Assembly: GCF_001625305.1 (NCBI RefSeq)
Contig: NW_017804065.1
Coordinates: 1,342,534 to 1,406,533 of the forward strand
Direction: 5' to 3'
Source of the DNA: Branchiostoma belcheri
Taxonomy: Eukaryota; Chordata; Leptocardii; Amphioxiformes; Branchiostomatidae
DNA: 64,000 nt
The translations under genes were made by a program, and so were the position numbers. Shown one piece after another: positions 48,378-59,000 of this stretch. Within the stretch, counting starts at the first letter, position 1. Each line of letters opens with the position of its first letter. The notes below the pieces were generated by a model. It had not been told where the DNA came from. It saw only the letters and a program-made list of their open reading frames with translations, and ran no database searches.

Positions 48378-50875
48378 ATGTCTGGTGAGAGGAGGTGCAC
48401 GTTTTGTGCCCGAGACTGTCAGAAAGGAGGGAAAGTGTGTGAGTTCTGCAGCAAGGCCTCCTTCCGATTCAGAAGGCTCCCAGGAGAGCTAAACGACCAT
48501 GGCACAACCACCACCTACATGGTTAAAGACTGGACACGGGACCAGCAGCTGCTTACAGGGCTGAACCAACTGCGGGAAGCAGCTGAATTTACCGACATCA
48601 CTCTCATCTGTGCAGAGGGAAAGACATTAGTTTGCCATAAAGTCGTGCTGGCCACCAACCCTTATTTCCAAACTATGTTCTCCACTGATATGAGAGAAAG
48701 CAAAGAGAATAAAGTCACATTTGAAAATATCGAGGTGGACGTCATGGCAGAGCTCGTGTCATTCCTGTACACAGGAGAGATGACCTTAACCTTGCAGAAT
48801 GCCAGCAGTCTGCTGGAGGCTGCCTGCATGCTGCAGTTTGAGCGTGTGCAGGAGATCTGCTGTGAATATCTCGGCCACCACATCTGTGTCACCAACTGTC
48901 TGGAGATCTGGGGTGTAGCGGACATGCTGGGGTGTGGGGAGCTAGCGAGGAAGGCAGAAGCTGTGGCAGTCCGCAGCTTTAGGGAGCTGTCCGCAGGAAA
49001 CGCTCTCCTGTCCCTTAGTGATGTGCACATGGGTCGGTACATGTCGTCCAGTCTTCTCCATGCCACCCCTGTGGAAGTGCTGAACATGGTGGTGAGATGG
49101 TACACGCATGACAGAGACAGGGGGAGACATGTGCTGCCTGACTTGCTCTCACAACTGGATCTCACCACACCTGAGACACTTCAGCCTCATGATCTGGGAC
49201 AGCAGCAGGACTGGCAAGAAAACATTGACAAACACATGGAACAGTTGGTGACCTTACATGGCCTTTCTGAGGCGGAGGCGTCAGTTGTCAAGGAAGTCTG
49301 TCCAGACCAAGTTCCCACCCTACAACTGAACCATCCCCATGTAAGACCAATGAGTTTGAACCAGCTCCTTGTACCACAGAGGAGAATGACCCATGGACAT
49401 TGTTATTTGGTATGTCCTTGTATGATTCCTCTTCATGTAGTGCAGAGGAAAATAAAGCATCCCCATGTATGGCAGAGGAGTGTGCAGTTCTTGTAGCAGG
49501 AGAGAAACAGATGAATCCCAACAGTCGCTGGGCCACAGAGTTCGGGAGTGATAGAAGAAACTTTGTAACTGACATTGGTTTATTCTGCCCCAAGTTGGGT
49601 GTTGACTTTCTGGGCTCCCCTGCAGTTGATCTGCCTGATACAGGTAACAAGGATCTTGTCACAACTCAGTCGTTATGTTTGGGGTTTGTGTGTTTGCTAT
49701 TTTAACTTAAAGAAGTGACCACTGTGTATTGAAATAGTAAGTCTATGTACTGTACATGTAATTAGTAACTGAACTGAATGTTAAGTCTAATGGTGCTTGA
49801 CATTAGCAGGATAGTTTTAATACATCAGGGATATTTCTAAATTTACCATGGTGCAAAATGAGAATTTTGTGACTCAAGTGAATTACTTGTATTTACACAT
49901 CTTAACGAAGGTTAGCTGGTAGCGGCTGACCCATCAAAAGTACAGACGTTATAATCGCACCGAGAATAATGTATGAGCACAGAGCAATACAAACTAGATG
50001 TCTAATTGACTTTTTATTACATGTTCAACCAGATTTGCTAACATTGATAACTGTTCATCATTCCAGGCCTAAGTGGTTGCAGCGTTGCTGTATGGGAAGA
50101 CAAGTTGTTCGTGACTGGCGGTGTGGGAGACATGGGTGTTCGTGGCATCCTCTGGTGTTTTAACCTGACCTCACAGACATGGGAGTTCCAGGACACGATG
50201 TGTGAACAGCGCTCCTACCACGGCTCAGCGGTCATCAGCAACATCCTGTACTTATTTGGTGGGCGCTCCTTCTCGTCTGGCACGACCACGGACGGAATGG
50301 AGGCCTGGGACCTGGTGACCATGGAGCCCCTGAGTACACCACGAGCCCTGGAGAGCTTCTGCCTGGCAGCCTCGTGTGTGTGTCAGGGTAAGATTTATGT
50401 GTTTGGAGGGGAGGAATATTGGAGAGAGGAGCCCCTGCCGTGGATCCAGTGTTACGACCCACAGAGCAACACATGGACTAAGACGGAGTCTCTCATGGTG
50501 GCCAATAAGGGATCGGCTGCTGCCGCTCTGGGAGACAGGATATTAGTGGTGGGCGGTGAGCTGTGGTCTGGTGTGTTGGAATATTCACCACACAGCGGGC
50601 AGATCAGCACACTGCCAGGACTGCGCTATCCCCGGGCCTTCCACGGTGTGGCAGTGCTGAGCGGCAGGGTGTATGTATTTGGTGGGAAGGACGTCGCTAA
50701 CAATGACGAGACCAAACTGTATGAACTGCCATCGGAGTGGTATGATACTGAGTCAGAGACGTGGGTCTGGTTGGATAGTTTACATGACGATAATCTGATT
50801 CAGAAGTGCTACTGGGAGAAAGTGTTTGGCTTTGGCTGTGCAGTCTTTCCAGCTATACAATATTCTTTTGATTGA
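48378..50875 (+). CDS. BTB-BACK-kelch protein with N-terminal CxxC pair
   Basis: BTB-kelch proteins typically recruit substrates to Cullin-3 ubiquitin ligases. Exon 48360-49643 encodes residues from the ATG at 48378: a CxxC...CxxC motif (C7, C10, C21, C24), a BTB domain (about 60-165, with FTDITLIC and CHKVVLA), a BACK domain (about 170-265) and a linker. Exon 50067-50875 encodes the kelch blades (KLFVTGG, ILYLFGG, KIYVFGGE, ILVVGGE, RVYVFGGKD) and ends in TGA. The first exon is one base short for its phase: the frame must change between 49271 and 49496, most likely near 49320. An upstream ATG at 47991 (ATGGAGGAG, then a GTAAAG donor) would splice in frame to add MEETLTAPV. I cannot name a specific KLHL orthologue. 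Confidence 0.85.
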
Positions 50876-51170
50876 GGATTACAAAAAGGCTTTCCTGGAA
50901 GTTAGCCTCTATTTTGAGACAGTAAACTCTTGTAATATTTCTTTAGTTGTGTAATACTTGTTAGTTGCTGCCCCTTCTGGTAGTTGATGGTAACTGGTAA
51001 CTATGAAAATGGCAAGAGGAAAAACAAATGTATGCATAATGGATGTCCTTTCTTACGTGTATGTATAGACCTTGCACATTGTATATTCGATCTAATTTGA
51101 CTTAACGTTAGGTATAGTTGGTAGGAAAATACAGTGACACTGGAAACCAAATTTATGCTTGATCTTAGCT

Positions 51171-51176
51171 TTTATT
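51171..51176 (-). promoter_or_regulatory. LSM1: Candidate LSM1 poly(A) signal
   Basis: AATAAA on the minus strand, about 840 bases beyond the LSM1 stop. No closer canonical signal was found, so this is tentative. Confidence 0.35.
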
Positions 51177-51183
51177 TACTTGC

Positions 51184-51189
51184 AATAAA
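51184..51189 (+). promoter_or_regulatory. Kelch gene poly(A) signal
   Basis: AATAAA on the plus strand, about 310 bases after the kelch stop codon. Confidence 0.6.
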
Positions 51190-51960
51190 GACTTGATGGT
51201 GGAAAAAGTTTTCAGTGTTATTCTTGTACTCCAGGAAGACTACTGCTAGTAACTGCCTTGATGTTCTACATTGACATCTGGCAATAGTGATGATGATAGT
51301 AACCAATAAAGTAACTGATATTCAATGATTTCTTTTTTGTTGGCAACTTTACTAATTTGAATGGACATAAAACAGAAAATGAATACATGAAAAGATGACT
51401 TTACAAGCTTGCTTTTCTATAGTGGAAACCTATAGTGAACACTTTTTTTCAAAGCAGCAATGAGTGTTTCCAAAAATACTTTGAGCAGCTACATAATAGC
51501 CAATAAACTATGTCTACTCAAAATAACAAATATAAGTTACTCTGCATTGCCTTTTGATATTGACAATTTCCCAACAACTCAAAAAATACGGTGTTCGGTT
51601 AACAAATCCCAAATAAACCACGTTTAGTTGATACAAAAAAGAAAAAGGATGTTTTGTCTTCCATCGTAATCCATGGTGACAAATGGAGCTCCTGTATGCT
51701 ACAGTTGTATATCCCAGTGGAGCCCACCCTAAGAAACGTGCTATACTGTCCCTTTACATCTGTGGTGGTACTAAGTAATAATGTACTCTTCTGGTTATTT
51801 TTGTCCAAAGAATTCCAAACCAAAACTAACAAAATGATAACAAAAATAAGGACACGTTTGTTTCATTAGCATCCATAGCCTTGGAAAGTTCAGGTCCCCT
51901 TCCAAATGGAAGGAACTGTTAAGAAGCAGACATATAAGCCAGGACCCCAGGCTATAGCAG

Positions 51961-52047
51961 CTATGGTGATGTCCAGAACTCCTGCATGCCTGAGCATTGA
52001 GGCTATGGTGGTGTCTAGAACTCCTCCTGCATGCCTGAGGGTTGAGG
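51961..52047. repeat. LSM1: Tandem duplication spanning the LSM1 stop codon
   Basis: Copies at 51961-52002 and 52003-52047 share CTATGGTG, CTCCTGCATGCCTGAG and TTGAGG. The second copy contains the last LSM1 codons and the stop; the first lies in the 3' untranslated region. The coding copy has three extra bases, which add one Glu codon (QEEF against QEF). Confidence 0.8.
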
Positions 52048-53102
52048 CTGCAGTCCTCGCTCCCTCATGGCCTTGACCTTCGCCTTCTCCTCCTCTTGCT
52101 TGGCCAGCTGCTCTGTCCGCTGAGCTTCCAGAATCTCATCGATGGAAACCTGCTGAAGTGGCAGTTTGTTCTCATTGTCCACATCCTGGGGAGGAAGAAC
52201 AGCACATGCATGGATCCACTGAGGACACTTCAGTACAACAAAAAGCCAATGTTGGGGTGTCCTTTGCATTATAAAGCTCAATATACACTGTAGTTTGTGT
52301 ACTTACTATCTCCCCCAGCAAGACGACATTCTCTCCTCGCACCACAAAGATTCCCCGTGGAATGTCTCCGTACTGCTTCCCAACATGGATACGTTCTATT
52401 GTCTTGTGCAACACCAGGTTTGCTGTGTTCAGAACAAGAAACGGATTAGGTCCCGTGTCTGTAGAGAGCCACATCTTTAACTTAAGTTTAAGAACAAATC
52501 ACACTTTTCAGTAAGTGTAGGGGTCCTTCCCAGTGTGAGAGGATCAAACCTATCAGTTTCGTCTAATGTACCTTGTACTTCAGATGCAATACTGGTGATA
52601 TTCATCTTAAGGCTCACAATGTATTTTGAACACAGGTCATATGCTTACCAAACTGGTCTATACTCCGTAGGTAGCCGATGAGAGTTCGTCCATCCCTGAG
52701 CACAACCAACAGTTTCTCTGCAAGAAAATCACTTGTGAAATTATGTTGGACAAGAGTAATGAGTTCCTACTTCCTCACATTCCCTTTATTCAAGGCATCT
52801 AACTTACTACATTATGCAGAATTAACGTATTATCATAAAAATATTATCATAACACTATTTCTGTTAAAAATTGCATCTCTAGCCTACTGTTAATGACCAC
52901 AACTCAATCGCAGATATTAGTACCATACATGCTATGTATGTTCTGTATAGAATATTAGATAACCACTGTGGTAGGCTTGGGGAGGGGGGCATCTCAACTC
53001 TGGATACCAAAACTCGTGTTTCTCTCTATTCAACGATAATGCTGCTTTAAACTTACTATCAATTTCTTCTATGAGGCTGGCTGTCCCAGGCATGTAGTTC
53101 AT
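52015..53102 (-). CDS. LSM1: LSM1, Sm-like mRNA decapping factor
   Basis: LSM1 is the defining subunit of the cytoplasmic LSM1-7 ring, which binds the 3' end of deadenylated mRNA and promotes decapping. Four exons on the minus strand (53057-53102, 52649-52717, 52307-52422, 52015-52185) join without phase errors to 133 residues, the same length as human LSM1. The N-terminus [15 protein letters not shown], the Sm1 region [18 protein letters not shown], the Sm2 region [18 protein letters not shown] and the family tail [14 protein letters not shown] are all present. A second in-frame ATG lies two codons upstream; the family start at 53102 is preferred. The C-terminus is locally duplicated in the 3' untranslated region. 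It faces PRDX3 head to head, with 337 bases between the start codons. Confidence 0.97.
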
Positions 53103-53439
53103 CGTCATGGTTACTGAAGTATGTACTTCTGGGCACAGACACAAGAAGTGGTTTTCTCGACTCTATCTATCCCTTGTCCTGGGCCATGCTTTTTGACCTT
53201 AAGAACATTCCATTATATTGGTAGGGACTAAATAATCGACTACCATACAGACACAATAAAACTGATGCCCTTTATGTACCTTTCGACATCTTTGCCTATA
53301 CGATATAATGTTATTGTAGTAACGGTTGTTGTTGTGTTAATGTTTTATACTCCGTAATAACCTTTTCAAAATTGAAATAAACATCCCAACTCCCCCCAAA
53401 CATAGTGCATTGTTCCACGTTGATCCAGACATCTCCATC
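53103..53439. promoter_or_regulatory. Shared 5' region of LSM1 and PRDX3
   Basis: The start codons of the two divergent genes are 337 bases apart, so their promoters and 5' untranslated regions must share this interval. I see no TATA box at a useful distance. Confidence 0.5.
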
Positions 53440-56027
53440 ATGGCGTCTCTCCTGCGGTTAGGATTTCGGCGAGGGGTGAGAAAGTCAAACGATTTCTCTG
53501 TTTCATTGAGACACATCAGGTCTAAAATTGTATCCAGCACGAAGTATGGTCTATATGTATTGACATGATACCGAATTTGTAAACTGACACGGTTGTATTT
53601 GTGCAGGTCGGGGCTGTGAGTCGGCTGACCTGTGCGGTGCAGGGGTCACATCAACACGCCTTCAGCTCAGGTGATCGTCTAAATTTTATATATTCACAAA
53701 ATTGTACCTTTTCATAAGCGTAGAACTTATATGGAATATGATGATTGAACAGCATAGTTGTGCATCTTGGTGAATATAAATACATCTTGAGGTCAAGGCT
53801 CAGGACAGACCAGAGCTGAGTTCCCCAAGTTGCATACTGCACGTTAGAGCTTCAAGCAGATGGTAGCTGCATCACTACTCTGTGGGCGTGGTGAAGCTTA
53901 AATCCTGCTGGTACCAACCAATAAGCCAGGCTGCACAGGTTACGCACTTCAGTAACCTGTTTTATCCCTATTATCACAGTTTGGCGACAAGCAATAAATA
54001 TGACTGTTATATAATGAAACTTTAAAAAACTTTTTTTTTACGCCATTGCTCCTCCTAAACCCTGCGTTTCTCCTGCATGGCCTCCTATCCCCATTCCCTG
54101 GTGTGCAGCCTCCCCCTTACAGGCCCCAGCAGTTACCCAGCCTGCACCAGACTTTACAGGCACGGCAGTAGTAAATGGGGACTTCAAGGATATCAGCCTG
54201 GTGGACTTCAAGGATAGATACCTGGTGCTGCTCTTCTACCCCCTGGACTTGTAAGTTTCTGTAGAAAGAAGTGATCTTGTTCACCTGGTAGGAGTGGCTG
54301 GATGGAATCAACCAGAATAGTACAGATATGTGTGTTCTGTGTTTGATGTGCCGTGCTAAGTGCTGATGAGTCATGTTCTGTGTGTGTACGTGTCCAGTGC
54401 CACCTGTGCCTGTAGCGGCTGCTGTGACCTGCAGGGCCCCAGACTTCAAAGGGACTGCTGTAGTTGGGGATGGGTTTCAAGATATCAGTCTCCATGACTT
54501 CAAAGGGAAATATGTGGTCATCTTATTCTATCCACTGGATTTGTAAGTCACAAGTGGATTAAGTACAACTTTAGATGTTTTTCTTTTTGTGGTGATTAAC
54601 GGCAATTTCTGGATTTTCCAGGGGTGATTTTTTAGTTCTCAAGTTCTCCTCCTTGTATATTGTCTATCCTGTGCTGTTGTTGTTGTTCTTAACACATGCT
54701 CTCTCCTTTTGTTGTCAAAAATATGGCAAATGTTTCCAGGTTTTTAGGTATCTTGTGTAATGTTATCATGGTTCTTGTAGAGGTTTATAATATAATGTTA
54801 TAATCTATAGTGCTAGTGGGAATATCTGATCCCATAGCTGAATTAGATTGTAATAAGGTTTTACTACTGAAAGTTTGATAATTCTGTTTGCTCAATGCCA
54901 GCACCTTTGTGTGTCCGACTGAGATCATTGCGTTCAGTGAGAAGGCTGAGGAGTTCCAGAAGCTGAAGGCAGAGGTGGTGGGCGTGTCTACTGACTCTCA
55001 CTTCAGTCATCTGGCATGGATCAACACACCCAGGAAGGTACACTGGACTCCTCATTACACATAGCATAGGTCCTGTAATTACTGACCTTACTAATGTACA
55101 TGTACCTCTGAATTTAGACTTAAGGAGTTTGAATCCCAGCTGTTATCACTCACCTAATGTACATGTTCCTGATAACATGGAGGTATAAAAAAATATACCT
55201 CCATGCTGATAAGAAGCATGTATTGTGTGTTGTTTATTAGCATTTAATCATTTTCCATTTCCCAGCAAGGTGGCCTGGGGGAGCTGAAGATAGCACTGCT
55301 GTCAGACTTCAACAAGAAGATCGCACGAGACTACGGAGTGCTGCTGGAGGACGCTGGGATTGCTCTCAGGTAAGATGCCCAGCTTGGTATAAAATGATAT
55401 GGAATTTGAAATTAAGTTTAAGATTAAACCCTGTTTAAAGATGTATTTGTCTCTTTGTACAACATGATTACATCCAGCACCATGAGAGCATGTGTGATTA
55501 CATTAGAGTCTAATTTAGACAAGGAATATAACTATTAATAACAATATTCATATTTTCATTCAATCTGCTTCAGCATGTATGTGCCAAGTTTATATTGTAT
55601 CCTGAAGAAGATTCCCTCCTCTCCACAGAGGCCTGTTCATTATTGATCCCCGGGGGATCATCAAACACATGAGTGTGAACGACCTCCCCGTCGGGCGCTC
55701 GGTGGAGGAAACCATCCGGCTGATCCAGGCCTTCCAGTTTGTGGAGAAGCACGGGGAGGTGTGTCCTGCAGGCTGGCAGCCGGGCGCCGACACGGTAAGA
55801 ACTACATGTAACACTACCATTCACATACACGCATCATGTGTGCCCTGAATCAGTAACAAATAGTCATTTTTGTCCTTACTTCATATTTTTGTGGACCTGT
55901 ATAATGGTATAATGATGATTTGCATGCATCAAAATGAATTCTTGCAAAGCACTAATTTTCTCATTCTCCCTCACAGATCAAGCCAGATCCAAAGGGATCG
56001 AAGAAGTATTTTGACAAGGCAAGCTAG
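53440..56027 (+). CDS. PRDX3: PRDX3-type mitochondrial peroxiredoxin
   Basis: A typical 2-Cys peroxiredoxin that reduces hydrogen peroxide in mitochondria with thioredoxin. Exons are 53440-53475, 53607-53670, then 54109-54250 or 54398-54542, then 54902-55037, 55266-55369, 55629-55794 and 55977-56027, giving 232 or 233 residues. The N-terminus [12 protein letters not shown] is Arg-rich with no acidic residues, as in a mitochondrial presequence. The peroxidatic cysteine lies in FTFVCPTE (C85 or C86) and the resolving cysteine in GEVCPAGW (C206 or C207). The GGLG motif and the C-terminal YF, which make eukaryotic enzymes sensitive to overoxidation, are both present. Best match is human PRDX3 ([20 protein letters not shown]). 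The third coding exon exists in two alternative copies. Confidence 0.95.
54109..54250 (+). CDS. PRDX3: PRDX3 alternative exon 3a
   Basis: 142 bases, entering in phase 1 and leaving in phase 2. It encodes [12 protein letters not shown] through [16 protein letters not shown], just before the peroxidatic loop. The N-terminal part matches human PRDX3 (HAPAVTQ), but FKDRY departs from the near-universal FKGKY. Confidence 0.85.
54398..54542 (+). CDS. PRDX3: PRDX3 alternative exon 3b
   Basis: 145 bases with the same entry and exit phases as exon 3a, 147 bases downstream. It encodes [17 protein letters not shown] through [16 protein letters not shown]. Over the shared 36 residues it is about 72% identical to 3a and keeps the canonical FKGKY. 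Including both exons would shift the frame and reach a stop codon within exon 3b. Confidence 0.85.
55176..55205. repeat. Perfect 12-base hairpin in a PRDX3 intron
   Basis: CATGGAGGTATA, a loop of six A, and the exact reverse complement, between exons 54902-55037 and 55266-55369. Confidence 0.95.
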
Positions 56028-59000
56028 ATGGTCACAAGGAGCAGTGTCAGCAGGTAGATGAAAAACAGTCATCTCACCTCCAAACAAGTAGTTCATAAAG
56101 TTTAAAGGGACAGCACATAAACAATCATCACTTGTGACTAACATTAGACATACACTTTTGCAAACATTAACAATCTAGGAGGAATATTACCAGAATATTA
56201 CTATGTGTAAACAAAATGTAAGTTTATATGAACCCTGGATTACTCTAGAGAAGGACTACTCTCTGCCACTTCTGTGTTGCGTGTGTATCAAACTGGACTT
56301 CAAATGTGTGCTTCTGTACATGTATTATTGAATGATGCAGCCAGGTTGATATTATTTTGCTGCATCCATTATCATGAACCTAATGTAAGATCTATCTGAG
56401 CTCTTTTATTGCCACATGCTGAAACTTCGTATGAACTTCATGGCTGGGATTTGTGTGTTATGTTGGATAGCACAGAAAGCAATATACAGTGTTTAATCAA
56501 ACTCATATGTGCTCTACTTTGTGTATTGATTGCTAAGTTTTATTGCTTCAGTATCAAACTACAGTCAAACCTGTACTGGTGTCTAGATCACTGTAAGGTT
56601 GTACTGCCAGAACCTGTAGCTGGCATCTTCAACATCTACTAGATTACTCATCAACCTCCTCCCTGCCATGAGGTGTTTCATTCATCAAACTTGTCTGGCT
56701 ACAGCATAAATCAACAAAGAGAAGGGTAATCCTGGCACATTTGTATGATCTGACAAGGGAAGGCTTTGTGCCATAAAATACAAGAAAAACAAAGCCTCAA
56801 GTACAGTTGGAGACATTTATTGATATACAAGACATTGACAATACATGTATCAGCATAGAAACACAACAACAACAATTCTTACTTAGAACTACCTGAACAC
56901 AAACATTGCACCCAAAGTGAATACTTTCCACTACACAACAAATTTCTCCATAATTAACATACCTATAAAGTAAGCTTAACCATATTTCTTTACATAAAAC
57001 AAAGTAATAAACTGTGGCACAGTTGCATTGCACCTTAAGCTATCTGATAAACATTGTGCTTTTATAGCTCAGCTCTCGTTGTGTTGAAATGAAACAGGAA
57101 CACATACTGAGTACACAGAACTGTGACTGTCGTAAACCAGTTTGTAAATGTGTGTGATAACATACACATGATATGGCCTGACTGTTGCTGTACCATGTTT
57201 TGTAATACTAATAGCCATGATTCTGGCATGGTGCAAAATCATTTTTTGTTGCCGGTTCCACAAAGCCTTGAGTACTGTACAAAGCAAGAGTCACTTCCAG
57301 TGCTGAGATAAGATTGGGTGTTGTCCTGTAGATACCACAGTATAACGCTTCAATGACTGACTCAATGACTGAATATTCTTAAATACTAATGCTACCCAAA
57401 TGGCACAGTTATACAGGACTAGAATGTAATTCAATTTCTGCATATTCAATAGCTACTTCTGAGAGGTCCTCAAATGTAATTACAGCAAAGCAGTCTATCC
57501 AACTTTGGTAATAATTCATGTAATGGGCTTTCTTATCAGCTGATTTTGTCTTTGGCACTCAAGGACTACTGATGACGGCGTGCATGATGCTTTATTTGGG
57601 CTCTTCACTCTGGACAAGAGGTTCATGTTGTTTCTCATTTGGCTCAAAAGTGAACAATGTCAGTTTTCTTGTAAACATTTGACAACACTAGCATACAATT
57701 ACCAGTTGCTTACTTTAACACAGAAAATTCTTTTGTAATTTTGGTTATATGTTACTTTTTGATATTTGACAATTTCACCATGCTTTTGTACAAATCACAA
57801 TTTTGCAATATGACAGATCCTCTGTGACTTCAAAACAAGTACAGATTTGTCAAACACCAATACAAAATACATACATAGTGCACATCAGTATGGAATGTCC
57901 GAGTCACACAAAGTGTATGAACTTTCTTGATACGTGATATGGTAAAAGAGGTTTTAAAGGGATGGCTGAGAAATGGTTCACACAATATATACATCATGCA
58001 GGGGATCACACAGCTTTCAGCTTAACACTTAATGCACAGCCATGTCTTTACATAAGACAGATTAAGGTCATCATGTCTTCACTTAAACAACACATTGATA
58101 CAAGTTCATTATGTCTCTCCATGCTGAGGATACTTGAGATGACCTGACCAGCATAGAGCTATCAGACAACTTGACCTGATCAATGTGAATATGTATTTTA
58201 CACTCTGAAGAACACTTTCACATGCACTTGCCCATTGTACTGAGACAAATATAAAAGTCACTTGGGTTACTGCACATCCCCCATTATACCTGTGTTACTA
58301 CAGGTACTTCTTTTATCAGTATACAACACCATCAGCCAAGGCCCTGTGTCAGTGTACATGTAAGTTACAGTCCCATGTACATTTGGCAGAAGGTGTTTTA
58401 AATACTGCAACAGTGAACCCAAATCAGTACACTAGTTCAATATCCTGCTTCCATGCAGGGACATCCAAACTGAATATTCACATGCAGCAGCTTTGTACAT
58501 ACTATCATTCCATAAATGATCAACTGAATCAATAAGTAAATAACAGCACTTTGCCATGTATTGACTGTATATTGGGAAGGTTTTTATAGACTGTAGCAGC
58601 ATGGTTTTGTCTTATACATTAAAATAAGTTGAAAACAATGGTTCTAAACCTCTTTGCAATGGAGACAAATGGCAAAAAAATAATGTTTGAACATGTGGTT
58701 GTGTACTTTGTTGCATACTCTGTGGTATGGAGTAAACTCTGACATTTCATACATAATGTCCTCATGATGGTTCAGGACAGATGCTGGTGGCAATGATTTC
58801 ATGTGGGAATGCTAAAAGATTACTCTGACATTTCCTGATGTTTAAATGCTTCATCCAAAATGCCAAGGTCACTTCATTATTCTCTGCCATTGAATCACTC
58901 GGCCCTGGCTAGAGTCTTATCCGTACCAAATGTGTTTGAGGACTGATCCATTCCTAATTACGATTGATTTCGTAAGGATGACGAATTCTAATCAGGATTG

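Noticed and set aside
48662-49168. 168-codon open frame on the minus strand
   Set aside because: It is a shadow of the BTB and BACK coding sequence.
49341-49445. A short intron that might explain the kelch frame change (donor CAT/GTAAGA, acceptors near 49440-49445)
   Set aside because: The phases of the donor and both acceptors do not combine to give the frame needed for the kelch exon.
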